DNA from: Alphaproteobacteria bacterium
GTDB taxonomy: Bacteria; Pseudomonadota; Alphaproteobacteria; CAAHEQ01; UBA3637
Direction: 5' to 3'
NCBI GenBank assembly: GCA_017412085.1
Contig: JAFPYS010000013.1
Location: forward strand, 1-61,129
Length of the DNA stretch: 61,129 nucleotides
Program-made: the position numbers and the translations under genes
Notes under the pieces: model-generated
Told to the model about the DNA's origin: nothing
Database searches by the model: none
What the model saw: the letters and a program-made list of their open reading frames with translations, nothing else
Part shown: positions 17,338 through 26,080 of the stretch, in pieces
Layout of the letters: every line of letters begins with the position of its first letter
Position numbering within the stretch: position 1 is the stretch's first letter

Positions 17338-17366
17338 AGTATATCAGATTTTATTTTAAAAATCAA
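17338..17366 (-). promoter_or_regulatory. Promoter of the rpsB cluster
   Basis: TTGATT (17366-17361), 17 bases, TATACT (17343-17338) on the minus strand, just downstream of the preceding unknown gene. Confidence 0.75.
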
Positions 17367-17374
17367 GAAAAAAG

Positions 17375-18238
17375 TTATCCGCGCACGCTGCGCACACGTC
17401 TCAACCCCAAATGGCCCAACAACGAGTGCCGCCCTCTTTCTTCGTGACGTAATTGTTGTACCATTGACCGAAGAGCTGGCTTATCATCCAATTGTCTCTC
17501 TTTTGATGCCAATAATGTTTCTTCCAAATCAAATCCCATGCGTTGACCAACCGTTCCGACTAAACCAAATTTAACATGGTCTAGTTTTGTTGGGTTTTCC
17601 TTTATAAGGATGTCGTGCATTTCTTTCCAAACTAAACTTCTCAGCGTTCCCGCATTTGAATTTTCCAGTAAAAATTTTTGGATCAATCCTTCTGCCAAAC
17701 CACGAAACAGGCGTTTTGCAGATGGCGTCCAGTTGTTTTTTTCAGCTTGCACACCGAAAAACAAGGCCAAATCTTCTGTTTTTGCTTTCAATTTTGGCGC
17801 ATCATAACCAGCATCACGTTCATTTTTGCTTATCAGCTGGGCATATAACCGCGCGACGGTTAAAGGAGATAACTTTATTTCTGGATCCAATCTTTCTGGC
17901 CCATAAACGATTTTTTGTTCCTTTTCCCAAGCGGTAAGCGCCTCTTTAGCTGTTTTATTTAAATATGCGTCAGTCGCAGCTTGAACTTGTTTCTGGGTTA
18001 TAACGGAACAACGTTCCATCATAAACGCTGCATTTAATGCGTCCTCCAGATCAAAAAAAGAAACTTTGTCTTTTCGATATCCCAAGCAAACACGCCGAGC
18101 ATGGCGATATTCCTCCCTCATTCGTGGCATGTCCGCCAACGCTCTTTTCAAATACCGTAACTCAGAATACCAATTCAGATATCGTATTTGTTCATTAGCT
18201 TCTTCTTTTTCGTCTGTTATTCTTTTGTCATCCAGCAC
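17375..18238 (-). CDS. Unknown helical cytoplasmic protein
   Basis: The 287 residues are counted from a GTG at 18238, chosen because AAAGGAG stands 6 bases upstream and the promoter at 18263-18291 lies before it. The composition is charged and almost entirely helical; no signal peptide or membrane segment is visible. Features include a Leu-rich central segment with AKRLFRGLAEGLIQKFL and a basic C-terminus (GLRRVRSVRG) that could bind nucleic acid. I do not recognise the family. It is divergent from recA but has its own promoter and no visible SOS box on its side. Confidence 0.65.
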   Translation of the reverse strand: MLDDKRITDEKEEANEQIRYLNWYSELRYLKRALADMPRMREEYRHARRVCLGYRKDKVSFFDLEDALNAAFMMERCSVITQKQVQAATDAYLNKTAKEALTAWEKEQKIVYGPERLDPEIKLSPLTVARLYAQLISKNERDAGYDAPKLKAKTEDLALFFGVQAEKNNWTPSAKRLFRGLAEGLIQKFLLENSNAGTLRSLVWKEMHDILIKENPTKLDHVKFGLVGTVGQRMGFDLEETLLASKERQLDDKPALRSMVQQLRHEERGRHSLLGHLGLRRVRSVRG

Positions 18239-18262
18239 AATATTCTCCTTTTTATGTGCTAA

Positions 18263-18291
18263 ATTGTACCACAAAATCAGTCTATTGTCAA
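18263..18291 (-). promoter_or_regulatory. Promoter of the 287-residue unknown gene
   Basis: TTGACA (18291-18286), 17 bases, TACAAT (18268-18263) on the minus strand. Confidence 0.75.
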
Positions 18292-18318
18292 ATTTCTTAG
18301 TAAAAATAAAAAAAGTTG

Positions 18319-18347
18319 TTGCAAATAATTTTTTTATGTTTTATGAT
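18319..18347 (+). promoter_or_regulatory. recA promoter
   Basis: TTGCAA (18319-18324), 17 bases, TATGAT (18342-18347). The predicted start of transcription falls in the SOS box immediately downstream. Confidence 0.7.
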
Positions 18348-18351
18348 ATGA

Positions 18352-18366
18352 GAACAAAACGAGAAC
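18352..18366 (+). promoter_or_regulatory. LexA (SOS) box GAAC-N7-GAAC
   Basis: GAAC at 18352-18355 and GAAC at 18363-18366 with exactly seven bases between. This direct repeat is the LexA operator form described in alphaproteobacteria. It covers the expected recA transcription start, so LexA binding would block the promoter. Confidence 0.85.
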
Positions 18367-18391
18367 GATTTTTAACAAGGAGTTGAAAAAT

Positions 18392-19426
18392 ATGGAAAAA
18401 GATAAGGCATTAGAAGCTGCTGTAGCACAAATTGAACGCGCTTTTGGAAAAGGATCCATTATGCGTCTGGGTCAACAAGATAACGCGGTGGAAATTCCCG
18501 CTATTTCTACGGGATCGTTGGGGCTGGACTTGGCATTGGGCATCGGGGGGCTTCCAAAGGGCCGTATTGTTGAAATTTATGGACCAGAAAGTTCGGGCAA
18601 AACAACCTTGGCGCTGCACGTTGTTGCCGAAGCCCAAAAGCAAGGGGGCGCCTGTGCCTATATCGACGCCGAACATGCTATGGACCCAAGTTATGCCCGT
18701 AAATTAGGCGTGAATATCGACGATTTGTTGATTTCTCAGCCAGATACCGGCGAACAAGCGTTGGAGATTGCTGATACATTGGTGCGTTCCGGAACATTGT
18801 CCGTGTTGGTTGTGGACTCAGTTGCCGCGTTGGTACCAAAAGCCGAGCTGGAAGGCGACATGGGGGATTCTCATATGGGGCTGCAAGCTCGTTTGATGAG
18901 CCAAGCTTTGCGTAAATTAACCGCTTCTGTGGCTCGTGCCAATACCTTGGTCATCTTTATTAACCAGATTCGTATGAAAATTGGCGTTATGTTTGGCAAC
19001 CCAGAAACAACAACCGGCGGCAATGCATTGAAATTCTATGCCTCTGTGCGTATGGATATCCGCCGCATCGGATCCGTAAAAGATCACGAAGATGTTATTG
19101 GCAACCAAACCCGTGTCAAAATTGTGAAAAACAAAGTGGCGCCGCCATTCAAAACGGTTGACTTTGATATTTTGTATGGAGAAGGCATCTCAAAGATGGG
19201 CGAATTACTTGATTTAGGCATCAAGGCTGGATTGGTGGAAAAAGCAGGTGCTTGGTTCTCATATAAAGACGAACGCATCGGCCAAGGGCGCGAATCCGCT
19301 AAGGCCTGGTTGAAGGAACACACCAAAGAAGCCAATGAATTAGAAAAGGCCATCCGCGATCACGCCAAAGATATCTCCAAAGATATGATTGTGGGCGATC
19401 ACGACGCTTCAACAGAGGCTGAATAA
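18392..19426 (+). CDS. recA: Recombinase RecA
   Basis: Strand-exchange ATPase and co-protease for LexA cleavage. The 344 residues from [13 protein letters not shown] have the Walker A GPESSGKT (64-71) and the RecA signature [14 protein letters not shown]. The ATG at 18392 follows AAGGAG with 9 bases spacing; an in-frame TTG nearer the ribosome-binding site is less likely. Its promoter has an SOS box, so it should be damage-inducible. It is a single-gene unit closed by a strong terminator. Confidence 0.98.
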   Translation: MEKDKALEAAVAQIERAFGKGSIMRLGQQDNAVEIPAISTGSLGLDLALGIGGLPKGRIVEIYGPESSGKTTLALHVVAEAQKQGGACAYIDAEHAMDPSYARKLGVNIDDLLISQPDTGEQALEIADTLVRSGTLSVLVVDSVAALVPKAELEGDMGDSHMGLQARLMSQALRKLTASVARANTLVIFINQIRMKIGVMFGNPETTTGGNALKFYASVRMDIRRIGSVKDHEDVIGNQTRVKIVKNKVAPPFKTVDFDILYGEGISKMGELLDLGIKAGLVEKAGAWFSYKDERIGQGRESAKAWLKEHTKEANELEKAIRDHAKDISKDMIVGDHDASTEAE

Positions 19427-19445
19427 ACAACTTTCGGCACAACAA

Positions 19446-19478
19446 AACCCCCGCTCAAACGAACGGGGGTTATTTATT
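19446..19478. terminator. recA terminator
   Basis: AACCCCCG (19446-19453) pairs with CGGGGGTT (19464-19471) around a 10-base loop, followed by a T-rich stretch. It also faces the end of the convergent gene at 19484. Confidence 0.8.
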
Positions 19479-19483
19479 TACTT

Positions 19484-20113
19484 TTACTTATCAAATCTAA
19501 ATTCTGTACCGCCCGGCAACATAAGTGTCCCTTTGTCGCTTTTTACTTCGCGCAATACTTCTGTTAAAGGACGGCTGTATTTTTTAAATCCACCCTTTTC
19601 TTCGTTCATCTGGTCCCCCTCTAAACTGCCGGCCCAAATATCCAAGTCCATATTTGGATGAACGCTTGTGTAAATCTTGCCATCCTCACCTTTATAAACA
19701 ATCTCCAGTGGTTGAGTATAGCTTGAAAACGGTCCCCATCCATGTTTTGTTGGCTTGCCAATAAACTCATGAGAAACGGCCTTAACTTTTGCACCTAACG
19801 CAGCTTTTGCGGCTTCAGCATTAGATGCGGCAGCGATATAATCGGCTCTTCTACCCTCTTCTATTTTGTCTTGACCCCAAGCCGCAGCTTTACCTAGACC
19901 GGCCAACGCCGCAGCGATAGCCAACACTCGAACAGCGGGATTTTTCTTTAAATCAGAAAAAATCTTGGACATGCTTTTGCGTTCTGTTTTCTTTGGTGAC
20001 GCTTGCTTTTTAGGGAGCGCAGGATTCTTTTTTTGCGCTTGCTTAGAATCCCCTCTCTTCAAAGCCTCATATAAGCTTGTTCCACCGATATCGCTATTTG
20101 ATTTTAATGCCAT
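19484..20113 (-). CDS. Unknown protein with one possible membrane segment
   Basis: The 209 residues are counted from ATG at 20113, preceded by AAGGAGA and a consensus promoter. The first 55 residues are Lys/Ser/Gln/Pro-rich and probably disordered. A hydrophobic Ala/Leu stretch (AVRVLAIAAALAGLGKAAAWG, near 60-80) could span the membrane, so it may have a cytoplasmic tail and an external part of about 130 residues with a Gly/Tyr-rich core (HGWGPFSSYTQPLEIVYKG). No family recognised. It is a single-gene unit, convergent with recA. Confidence 0.65.
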   Translation of the reverse strand: MALKSNSDIGGTSLYEALKRGDSKQAQKKNPALPKKQASPKKTERKSMSKIFSDLKKNPAVRVLAIAAALAGLGKAAAWGQDKIEEGRRADYIAAASNAEAAKAALGAKVKAVSHEFIGKPTKHGWGPFSSYTQPLEIVYKGEDGKIYTSVHPNMDLDIWAGSLEGDQMNEEKGGFKKYSRPLTEVLREVKSDKGTLMLPGGTEFRFDK

Positions 20114-20139
20114 GGCTGTCTCCTTTTTAAAACGCATAT

Positions 20140-20168
20140 ATTATACCACGTTTTTCGTTTTTTGTCAA
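20140..20168 (-). promoter_or_regulatory. Consensus promoter of the 209-residue unknown gene
   Basis: TTGACA (20168-20163), 17 bases, TATAAT (20145-20140) on the minus strand; every hexamer base matches consensus. Confidence 0.85.
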
Positions 20169-20242
20169 AAAAAGTTTATCCAATCAAAATAAGAGTTTGA
20201 AATAAAAAATAACCCATATATTTCAATGGGTTATTCTTATAA

Positions 20243-20333
20243 TGGCGGAGCGTACAGGATTTGAACCTGTGCATCCCTTTTGACGAGGATGACGGATTAG
20301 CAATCCGCTGCATTACCACTCTGCCAACGCTCC
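20243..20333 (-). tRNA. tRNA-Ser(GCU)
   Basis: On the minus strand the acceptor stem GGAGCGT pairs with ACGCTCC, followed by discriminator G and an encoded CCA. The anticodon loop reads TTGCTAA, giving anticodon GCU for AGC/AGU codons. A long variable arm (CATCCTCGTCAAAAGGGATG) is as expected for a class II serine tRNA, and the T arm contains GGTTCAAATCC. Confidence 0.95.
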
Positions 20334-20384
20334 GCAAGTGATGGACTTAAGATACCAAAAAATACCCGAAATGTCAAGAATAAA

Positions 20385-20417
20385 ATTTTAAAAAGCGCCC
20401 CAAACTGAGGCGCTTTT
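20385..20417 (-). terminator. thrS terminator
   Basis: AAAAGCGCC (20391-20399) and GGCGCTTTT (20409-20417) form a 9-bp stem followed on the minus strand by an A/T-rich run. It lies 3 bases past the thrS stop. Confidence 0.8.
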
Positions 20418-20419
20418 GG

Positions 20420-22360
20420 TTAATCCCATAAGTTCAAGGATTGTGTATCGTTGACCTTTTTCACTGTCGCAATAAAATCGTCCAGCGAAATGGCGTTCTT
20501 TTGGGTGCCGGTGCGATCACGCACAGAAATTGTGTTAGATTCAATTTCTTTGTCCCCCACGATCACAGCATACGGAATCTTGGCATTATGCGCCTCACGA
20601 ATCTGATATCCAATTGTGTTGGATTGACGCTCCATTTCGGCACGGATGCCTGCTGCCTCTAATTTTTCCAGAATCTTCCCGGCGGCTTCGCGATGTTTAT
20701 CGGACACCGGCAACAAACGCACTTGCACCGGACAAATCCACACAGGGAAAGCACCTGCAAAGTGTTCGGTTAAAACACCCATGAAGCGTTCCAAAGACCC
20801 ATACAACACGCGGTGAATCACAACTGGCGTCTTCTGATTGCCGTCTTTATCAATATACTTACATCCAAAGCGCCCAGCCAATTGAAAGTCCAGTTGGAAG
20901 GTACCTGTTTGCCACTCACGCCCCAAAGCATCCTTCATGGCGATGTCTACCTTCGGTCCATAGAAGGCGCCATCTTTTTCTTTCAAAGCATAGTTGCCTT
21001 TGCCACAGTGTTTATCCAAAATACGACGGAGTGCATCTTCCGCCCGATTCCATGTTTCAATATCACCGATAAAGTCATCCGGACGAGTGGACAGTTTCAT
21101 CTCATACTTCAAACCAAACAAATTATAGAATTGATCCGCCAGCGCAAACAACCGTTCATATTCTTCCTCGATTTGATCTTCCGTAATAAAGATATGCGCG
21201 TCATCTTGGTGGAATTCACGCACGCGGAACATACCATTTAAGGCGCCACTGGCTTCGTTACGGTGAATCATATCAACATCAGAAAAGCGGATTGGCAAAT
21301 CCTGATAAGAACGTGTTTTCAAATTGAATAACAACATTGTTGAAGGACAGCTCATCGGCTTTAAGGCATAAATCTCATTTTCAGCCATTTCTGTCGCTGT
21401 TAAAAGATACATGTCGTCTTTATAGTGCGACCAGTGCCCCGAAGTTTCCCACAACACTTTGGAATTCATCAACGGGCCGGAAAATTCTTGGTAGCCATTT
21501 TTTTCATGAACTTTGCGCCAATAATCCAGCAAAATATTGTACATTTTTAAGCCCTTAGGCAACCAGTATGGACATCCGGGGGCTGTTGGATCAAAATAGA
21601 ACAATTCCAACGCCTTACCAATCTTACGGTGATCACGTTTTTCGGCCTCGGCCAACAATTCAAAATAAGCTTTTAATTCTTTTTCTGACCAAAAAGCTGT
21701 ACCATAAACACGCTGTAAAGATTCGCGGGTTGAATCACCACGCCAATAAGCGGCCGCCACCTTTGTCAACTTAAACGCTTTGCCAATTAAACCTGTGTGC
21801 GGCAAATGTGGTCCGCGACAAAGTTCAACATAATCGCCTTGAGTGTACAAAGACACCTCTTTAACGTCTTCTGGCAAATCGTCGATTAACTCCACCTTGA
21901 ACGTTTCACCGCGTTTGGTAAAAATGTCACGAGCCTCTTCACGCGACACAACCGAACGGACAATTTCCAAGTCAGCCGCCACAATTTCGGCCATCTTGGC
22001 TTCAATCTTTGGCAGATCTTCTTCCTTCAAAATGATTCCATGAAAATCATAGTAAAAACCATTTTCAATGGCCGGACCGATTGTTGCCTTTGCGTTTGGA
22101 TATAACGCCTCCACGGCTTGAGCCAACGTGTGCGCTGTGGAGTGGCGCAAAATTTCTAAAGCCTCAGGGGTTTTAGTTGTCACGATAGAAACTGTTGCGT
22201 CCGTTGTGATAGGAGTCGTTAAATCAGTGAGTGTGCCGTCCACGATTGTGGCTAAGGCGGCTTTTGCTAAATTGACACTAATTTTTTCTGCGATTTGAAG
22301 GCCATTAACGGGTGCTTCAAAGGGCATTTTCGACCCATCGGGCAACTTTATTTCTATCAT
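20420..22360 (-). CDS. thrS: Threonyl-tRNA synthetase
   Basis: Charges tRNA-Thr. The 646 residues run in the usual order: TGS domain (MIEIKLPDGSKMPFEAPVNG), editing domain with HSTAHTLAQAV and CRGPHLPHTG, class II catalytic core (motif 2 FRVREFHQDDAH, motif 3 HRVLYGSLERFMGVLTEHFAG) and anticodon-binding domain. Length is normal. AAAGGAA precedes the ATG. A hairpin of six pairs in the leader could be regulatory. The promoter's -35 box overlaps the end of the upstream HNH gene. Confidence 0.98.
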   Translation of the reverse strand: MIEIKLPDGSKMPFEAPVNGLQIAEKISVNLAKAALATIVDGTLTDLTTPITTDATVSIVTTKTPEALEILRHSTAHTLAQAVEALYPNAKATIGPAIENGFYYDFHGIILKEEDLPKIEAKMAEIVAADLEIVRSVVSREEARDIFTKRGETFKVELIDDLPEDVKEVSLYTQGDYVELCRGPHLPHTGLIGKAFKLTKVAAAYWRGDSTRESLQRVYGTAFWSEKELKAYFELLAEAEKRDHRKIGKALELFYFDPTAPGCPYWLPKGLKMYNILLDYWRKVHEKNGYQEFSGPLMNSKVLWETSGHWSHYKDDMYLLTATEMAENEIYALKPMSCPSTMLLFNLKTRSYQDLPIRFSDVDMIHRNEASGALNGMFRVREFHQDDAHIFITEDQIEEEYERLFALADQFYNLFGLKYEMKLSTRPDDFIGDIETWNRAEDALRRILDKHCGKGNYALKEKDGAFYGPKVDIAMKDALGREWQTGTFQLDFQLAGRFGCKYIDKDGNQKTPVVIHRVLYGSLERFMGVLTEHFAGAFPVWICPVQVRLLPVSDKHREAAGKILEKLEAAGIRAEMERQSNTIGYQIREAHNAKIPYAVIVGDKEIESNTISVRDRTGTQKNAISLDDFIATVKKVNDTQSLNLWD

Positions 22361-22387
22361 TTTTTTCCTTTTTGTTAAAAATTACGC

Positions 22388-22404
22388 CGGGCAACCCCTG
22401 CCCG
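22388..22404 (-). promoter_or_regulatory. Hairpin in the thrS leader
   Basis: CGGGCA and TGCCCG (outer ends 22388 and 22404) pair around a 5-base loop between the thrS promoter and start. There is no T tract. A translational control element is possible but unproven. Confidence 0.35.
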
Positions 22405-22415
22405 ACAACGCGTTT

Positions 22416-22444
22416 ATTATAGCAAAAAAAGACTTGAAAGTCAA
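22416..22444 (-). promoter_or_regulatory. Promoter of thrS
   Basis: TTGACT (22444-22439), 17 bases, TATAAT (22421-22416). The -35 box overlaps the stop codon of the upstream HNH gene. Confidence 0.8.
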
Positions 22445-23562
22445 CGGTTTTTCTGATCTTTAACGATCATTTTTTGTTTTGTCGGTTGAGGAAAAACAGG
22501 AACCACCGTCCCTCGTCGTGTTTGTTGATACAAAGGAATTTTAGTGTCTTCTGGTACCGGCATTTCAAAAAAGATGGGGCGTTTTTCACCCACTAAACCA
22601 TCCAGATAATCAACCAGCGGGTCTATGTAAATCCGATGCAATCCATAATGAATATTTTTATCTAACCAGAAAATATTTTCCATATTATTTTTACCACCCA
22701 ACGACCGCGGCAACACGTGATGACAGGTGAGTCCTGTTATTTCCGGAACATGTCCTGTCGCCGAAATAGCTTCTCGAATTTCTTCTGGTTGCCCGTCAAA
22801 ATCGCCACGAACCAATGAGGCACGAACGATATCTGGCCGTGTTTTTAAATATTCTTGCCGCACTTGAGCGCGTACATCCATTGGCACCTGTTGAACCCGA
22901 ACAAACGCCATTTTCATTCCCTCTGGAGGACGAATTTTTCTGTTTAAAGACAAAATTAACATGTTTGTTTTGTCTGTTCGAGCGATCATCCGAGAGGCAT
23001 CTCGGCGCCATTGGGCTTTACGCGCCAAATATTCCGCTATCGTTCTTTTTTCGGCCAGCAAAACAACATCCAAAAATTCTAGATTTGAAAAGAAGCGTGG
23101 TAACTGGGGCATTGTCACCCCAAACCTGTGTCCATCTTCTTTACATTGAAATGCCTTTAATTCCAACAAAATCTGACGCCAATATAGGTCATACATCAAA
23201 GTGGCAACTTCTTTTGTGGTGACATACATATTGTCTATGCTGTACGCTCCCCCTAAGGCAGGAGGAACAATAAAATCCATTTGATAATCCCGGGGCAAAC
23301 GGCCGTTGATTTCTGCATTTTTAATTTCGCGTAATTTAAAACATCCGTTAAAAGCCCCTTCTCTCGCTAATTTCTTAACCAATTTATTGGATTGCTTTTT
23401 AAAATCAAAGGACGGATCTGGGGATGTACCATTGGGATCTAGATAAACAGTAACCTTTTCCTGTCTCGCTTCTCGAACCAAAAATTCAAGAATGGGATTT
23501 TTAAACTTGTCCCGTTTTTTGCGGTATCTTCTTGCCCGTAAACCTAAATTAAAATCGTCCAT
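22441..23562 (-). CDS. HNH-family endonuclease-like protein
   Basis: The 373 residues carry a good HNH motif in the C-terminal part (CHHVLPRSLGGKNNMENIFW, then H-Y-G-L-H), with the expected His pair, Asn and distal His. Near residues 92-115 a second copy of the same pattern (DFIVPPALGGAYSIDNMYV) lacks the His pair, so it looks like a degenerate HNH unit. The N-terminus is very basic (RARRYRKKRDKFK), suited to nucleic-acid binding. It is the last gene of fba-rpe-phoB-HNH, 3 bases after phoB. No intron, phage or restriction partner is seen nearby. The substrate is unknown. Confidence 0.75.
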   Translation of the reverse strand: MDDFNLGLRARRYRKKRDKFKNPILEFLVREARQEKVTVYLDPNGTSPDPSFDFKKQSNKLVKKLAREGAFNGCFKLREIKNAEINGRLPRDYQMDFIVPPALGGAYSIDNMYVTTKEVATLMYDLYWRQILLELKAFQCKEDGHRFGVTMPQLPRFFSNLEFLDVVLLAEKRTIAEYLARKAQWRRDASRMIARTDKTNMLILSLNRKIRPPEGMKMAFVRVQQVPMDVRAQVRQEYLKTRPDIVRASLVRGDFDGQPEEIREAISATGHVPEITGLTCHHVLPRSLGGKNNMENIFWLDKNIHYGLHRIYIDPLVDYLDGLVGEKRPIFFEMPVPEDTKIPLYQQTRRGTVVPVFPQPTKQKMIVKDQKNR

Positions 23563-23565
23563 AAT

Positions 23566-24243
23566 CTACACTTTCACGGCATAGCCCGAAGAACGCACTG
23601 TCCGAATCAATTCTGATTTATCATCGTCCAGATTGCGCCGAAGCCGACGGATGTGCACATCCACCGTTCTGGGTTCAACAAAAACACTATCCCCCCATAC
23701 CAACTTCAACAGCTCCTCCCGTGAAAATACATGTCCTGGTTGTTCCATCAAAATAGCAAGCAACCGAAACTCCGTCGGCCCCATGTGCATAGGTTGCCCC
23801 GACTTTAAAACTAATTTTTTATCGAAATCTAAACTAAGAACTCCCGCCGTTAATACACGATTTTTAGGCTTTACAACAACCCGTCTTAACAACGCCTGGA
23901 TCCGTGCAATTAGCTCTGGAACAGAAAAAGGCTTTGTCATATAATCGTCTGCCCCATAGGAAAGCCCCCGCACTTTGTCCGCTTCTTCTGCACGTGCTGT
24001 CACCATAATGATGGGGGTTAATTTTACGTCCGGATGCTGACGAATTTCACGGCACAAATCCACACCAGATACATTTGGTAACATCCAATCCATCAAAATC
24101 AAATCGGGTTTTTCTGTTAAAACTGTTTGCATGACAATTTTACCATCCATCGCCTCCACAGTTTCAAATCCGTGTTTTTCCAAATTGTATTTCAGGAGAG
24201 TCACCAATCCTGCTTCATCTTCTACGATAAGTACTTTTGTCAT
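23566..24243 (-). CDS. phoB: OmpR/PhoB-type response regulator
   Basis: Two-component transcription factor, probably for phosphate limitation. The 225 residues have a receiver domain with acidic pair E8/D9, phospho-acceptor D52 (LILMDWMLP) and K104 (MTKPF), then a winged-helix DNA-binding domain (LLKLVWGDSVFVEPRTVDVHIRRLR). The sequence resembles PhoB closely. AAAGGAAAG lies before the ATG, which overlaps the rpe stop by 4 bases. The likely partner kinase is 16 kb away at 40738; no pst or phoU genes are in the window. Pho identity is inferred from similarity. Confidence 0.85.
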   Translation of the reverse strand: MTKVLIVEDEAGLVTLLKYNLEKHGFETVEAMDGKIVMQTVLTEKPDLILMDWMLPNVSGVDLCREIRQHPDVKLTPIIMVTARAEEADKVRGLSYGADDYMTKPFSVPELIARIQALLRRVVVKPKNRVLTAGVLSLDFDKKLVLKSGQPMHMGPTEFRLLAILMEQPGHVFSREELLKLVWGDSVFVEPRTVDVHIRRLRRNLDDDKSELIRTVRSSGYAVKV

Positions 24244-24884
24244 GACTTTCCTTTCAGTTTTTTGATTGCCCCAGCTTTTGATTTATTTTTCAAAACATAG
24301 TTTCCGGCAACTAAGACGTCAGCACCAGCCAAACGACAAGCCGGAGCCGTCACATCATTAACGCCGCCATCCACCTCTACTAACACTTTTTTACGCCCAA
24401 TGAGCGCTTTCAATTCTGCGATTTTTTTAAGGGCCTGCGGCATAAAAGCTTGCCCGCCAAAACCAGGCTCAACGCTCATCACCAACACCAGATCTATCAT
24501 CGGCAAATAAGGAATGATATCTGCAACTTTTGTTTTGGGTTTAATGGAAATCCCCACTTTTTTATGGAATTTTTTAATTAAAGCAATTAAATTTTCCATT
24601 TTTTCTGCACATTCCAGGTGAACGGTGATGATATCGGATCCTGCCTGTGCGAATGCGGGGATCAACACGCTTGGTTTTTTGACCATTAAATGCACATCTA
24701 ATGGCTTTTTTGTATAAGGACGAATGCTTTGCACCACCATGGGCCCCATGGTTAAGTTCGGCACAAAACACCCGTCCATTACATCCACATGAATCCAGTC
24801 TGCTCCAGCCTTGTCCAAAGCCTTTACTTCGGACCCTAATTTGGCAAAATCTGCCGACAAAATGCTGGTAGCAACTTGAACCAT
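24240..24884 (-). CDS. rpe: Ribulose-phosphate 3-epimerase
   Basis: Interconverts ribulose 5-phosphate and xylulose 5-phosphate in the pentose phosphate pathway. The TIM-barrel protein has 214 residues from MVQVATSILSADFAKLG, with signatures HVDVMDGCFVPNLTMGP, DVHLMV, a VEPGFGGQAF active-site loop and VEVDGG. The start at 24884 lies just after the fba stop; an in-frame ATG at 24896 would overlap fba. It pairs functionally with transketolase encoded nearby. Confidence 0.96.
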   Translation of the reverse strand: MVQVATSILSADFAKLGSEVKALDKAGADWIHVDVMDGCFVPNLTMGPMVVQSIRPYTKKPLDVHLMVKKPSVLIPAFAQAGSDIITVHLECAEKMENLIALIKKFHKKVGISIKPKTKVADIIPYLPMIDLVLVMSVEPGFGGQAFMPQALKKIAELKALIGRKKVLVEVDGGVNDVTAPACRLAGADVLVAGNYVLKNKSKAGAIKKLKGKS

Positions 24885-24885
24885 T

Positions 24886-25950
24886 TTACCCCACAATCTT
24901 TGGATCTAATTCGCCAGAAGCATAGCGCTTTGCCATTTCTTCCAATGAAATTGGGGTGATGTGCGAAGCTTGACCGGCTGCACCAAATTGTTCATAGCGC
25001 GCTTTACAAACTTTTGTCATGGCCTCCATGGCTGGTTTCAAATATTTACGCGGATCAAATTCAGCCGGCTTGTCTGTAAAGACGGTCCGAATTGCGCCGG
25101 TCATAGCCATACGCAAGTCTGTGTCCACATTAACCTTGCGAACGCCGTGCTTAATCGCTTCTTGAATTTCTTCCACAGGCACACCATAGGTTTGTGGCAT
25201 CTGTCCACCATGTGCATTGATGATATCCTGCAAATCTTGAGGAACAGAAGAAGATCCATGCATCACCAAATGTGTATATGGCAATTTTTCGTGAATCTTT
25301 TTCACGGTATCGATAGACAAGATAGCGCCATCTGGCTTACGTGTAAACTTATAAGCACCATGCGACGTACCAATTGCCACAGCCAAAGCGTCCACTTTTG
25401 TTTGGCGGACAAAATCAACGGCTTGATCTGGATCCGTTAAAAGTTTGGACTTATCAATCGCACCTTCAAAACCGTGCCCGTCTTCCTTTTCGCCTTTTCC
25501 GGATTCCAAGGACCCAATACATCCTAATTCGCCTTCAACAGAAACGCCATTGGCGTGAGCTCTTTGAGAAACCTCACCTGTTACTTGTGCGTTATATTCG
25601 TATGTCGCTGGCTTGCCTTCTGGATCCAAAGAACCATCCATCATCACAGATGTAAAACCAGCAGCCATAGCAGAATAGCACACTTCTGGGCTAGAACCAT
25701 GGTCTTGGTGAACACAAATTGGCAAATGTGGATACATTTCAACACCCGCCATCATCAAGTGTTTTAACACAGCGTCATTTGCATAAGCACGGGCGCCTTT
25801 GCTGGCCTGAATAATCACCGGTGCATTCACCTCGTTAGCGGCAGCTAAAATTGCCAACACTTGTTCCATATTGTTTACGTTAAACGCCGGAATACCATAA
25901 CCATGTTCCGCGGCGTCATCTAATAATTGTCTTAAAGAAACTAAAGCCAT
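24886..25950 (-). CDS. fba: Fructose-bisphosphate aldolase, class II
   Basis: Cleaves fructose 1,6-bisphosphate to dihydroxyacetone phosphate and glyceraldehyde 3-phosphate, with a zinc ion. The 354 residues contain the class II signatures ([22 protein letters not shown] with zinc-binding His, [38 protein letters not shown]). It is the first gene of fba-rpe-phoB-HNH, with a promoter at 25987-26015. Confidence 0.97.
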   Translation of the reverse strand: MALVSLRQLLDDAAEHGYGIPAFNVNNMEQVLAILAAANEVNAPVIIQASKGARAYANDAVLKHLMMAGVEMYPHLPICVHQDHGSSPEVCYSAMAAGFTSVMMDGSLDPEGKPATYEYNAQVTGEVSQRAHANGVSVEGELGCIGSLESGKGEKEDGHGFEGAIDKSKLLTDPDQAVDFVRQTKVDALAVAIGTSHGAYKFTRKPDGAILSIDTVKKIHEKLPYTHLVMHGSSSVPQDLQDIINAHGGQMPQTYGVPVEEIQEAIKHGVRKVNVDTDLRMAMTGAIRTVFTDKPAEFDPRKYLKPAMEAMTKVCKARYEQFGAAGQASHITPISLEEMAKRYASGELDPKIVG

Positions 25951-25986
25951 TTTTTATCCTTTCCTTTGTTTTTTAATGGTGTTTTT

Positions 25987-26015
25987 ATTCTATAGAAAGA
26001 AAAGACAAAAATCAA
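25987..26015 (-). promoter_or_regulatory. Promoter of fba-rpe-phoB-HNH
   Basis: TTGATT (26015-26010), 17 bases, TAGAAT (25992-25987) on the minus strand. Confidence 0.7.
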
Positions 26016-26024
26016 GGGTATTTA

Positions 26025-26061
26025 CAACAAAAATTCCCCCTTTTTGTCGAAGAGGGAATTT
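26025..26061 (-). terminator. Terminator after the small His/Cys-rich secreted protein gene
   Basis: AAATTCCC (26031-26038) and GGGAATTT (26054-26061) form an 8-bp stem with a T-rich tail on the minus strand. Confidence 0.7.
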
Positions 26062-26080
26062 CTGAATATTTTAATACAGT

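Noticed and set aside
20420-22360. thrS as a second transferred synthetase
   Set aside because: Length and domain order are ordinary, and I could not point to clade-specific residues by eye.
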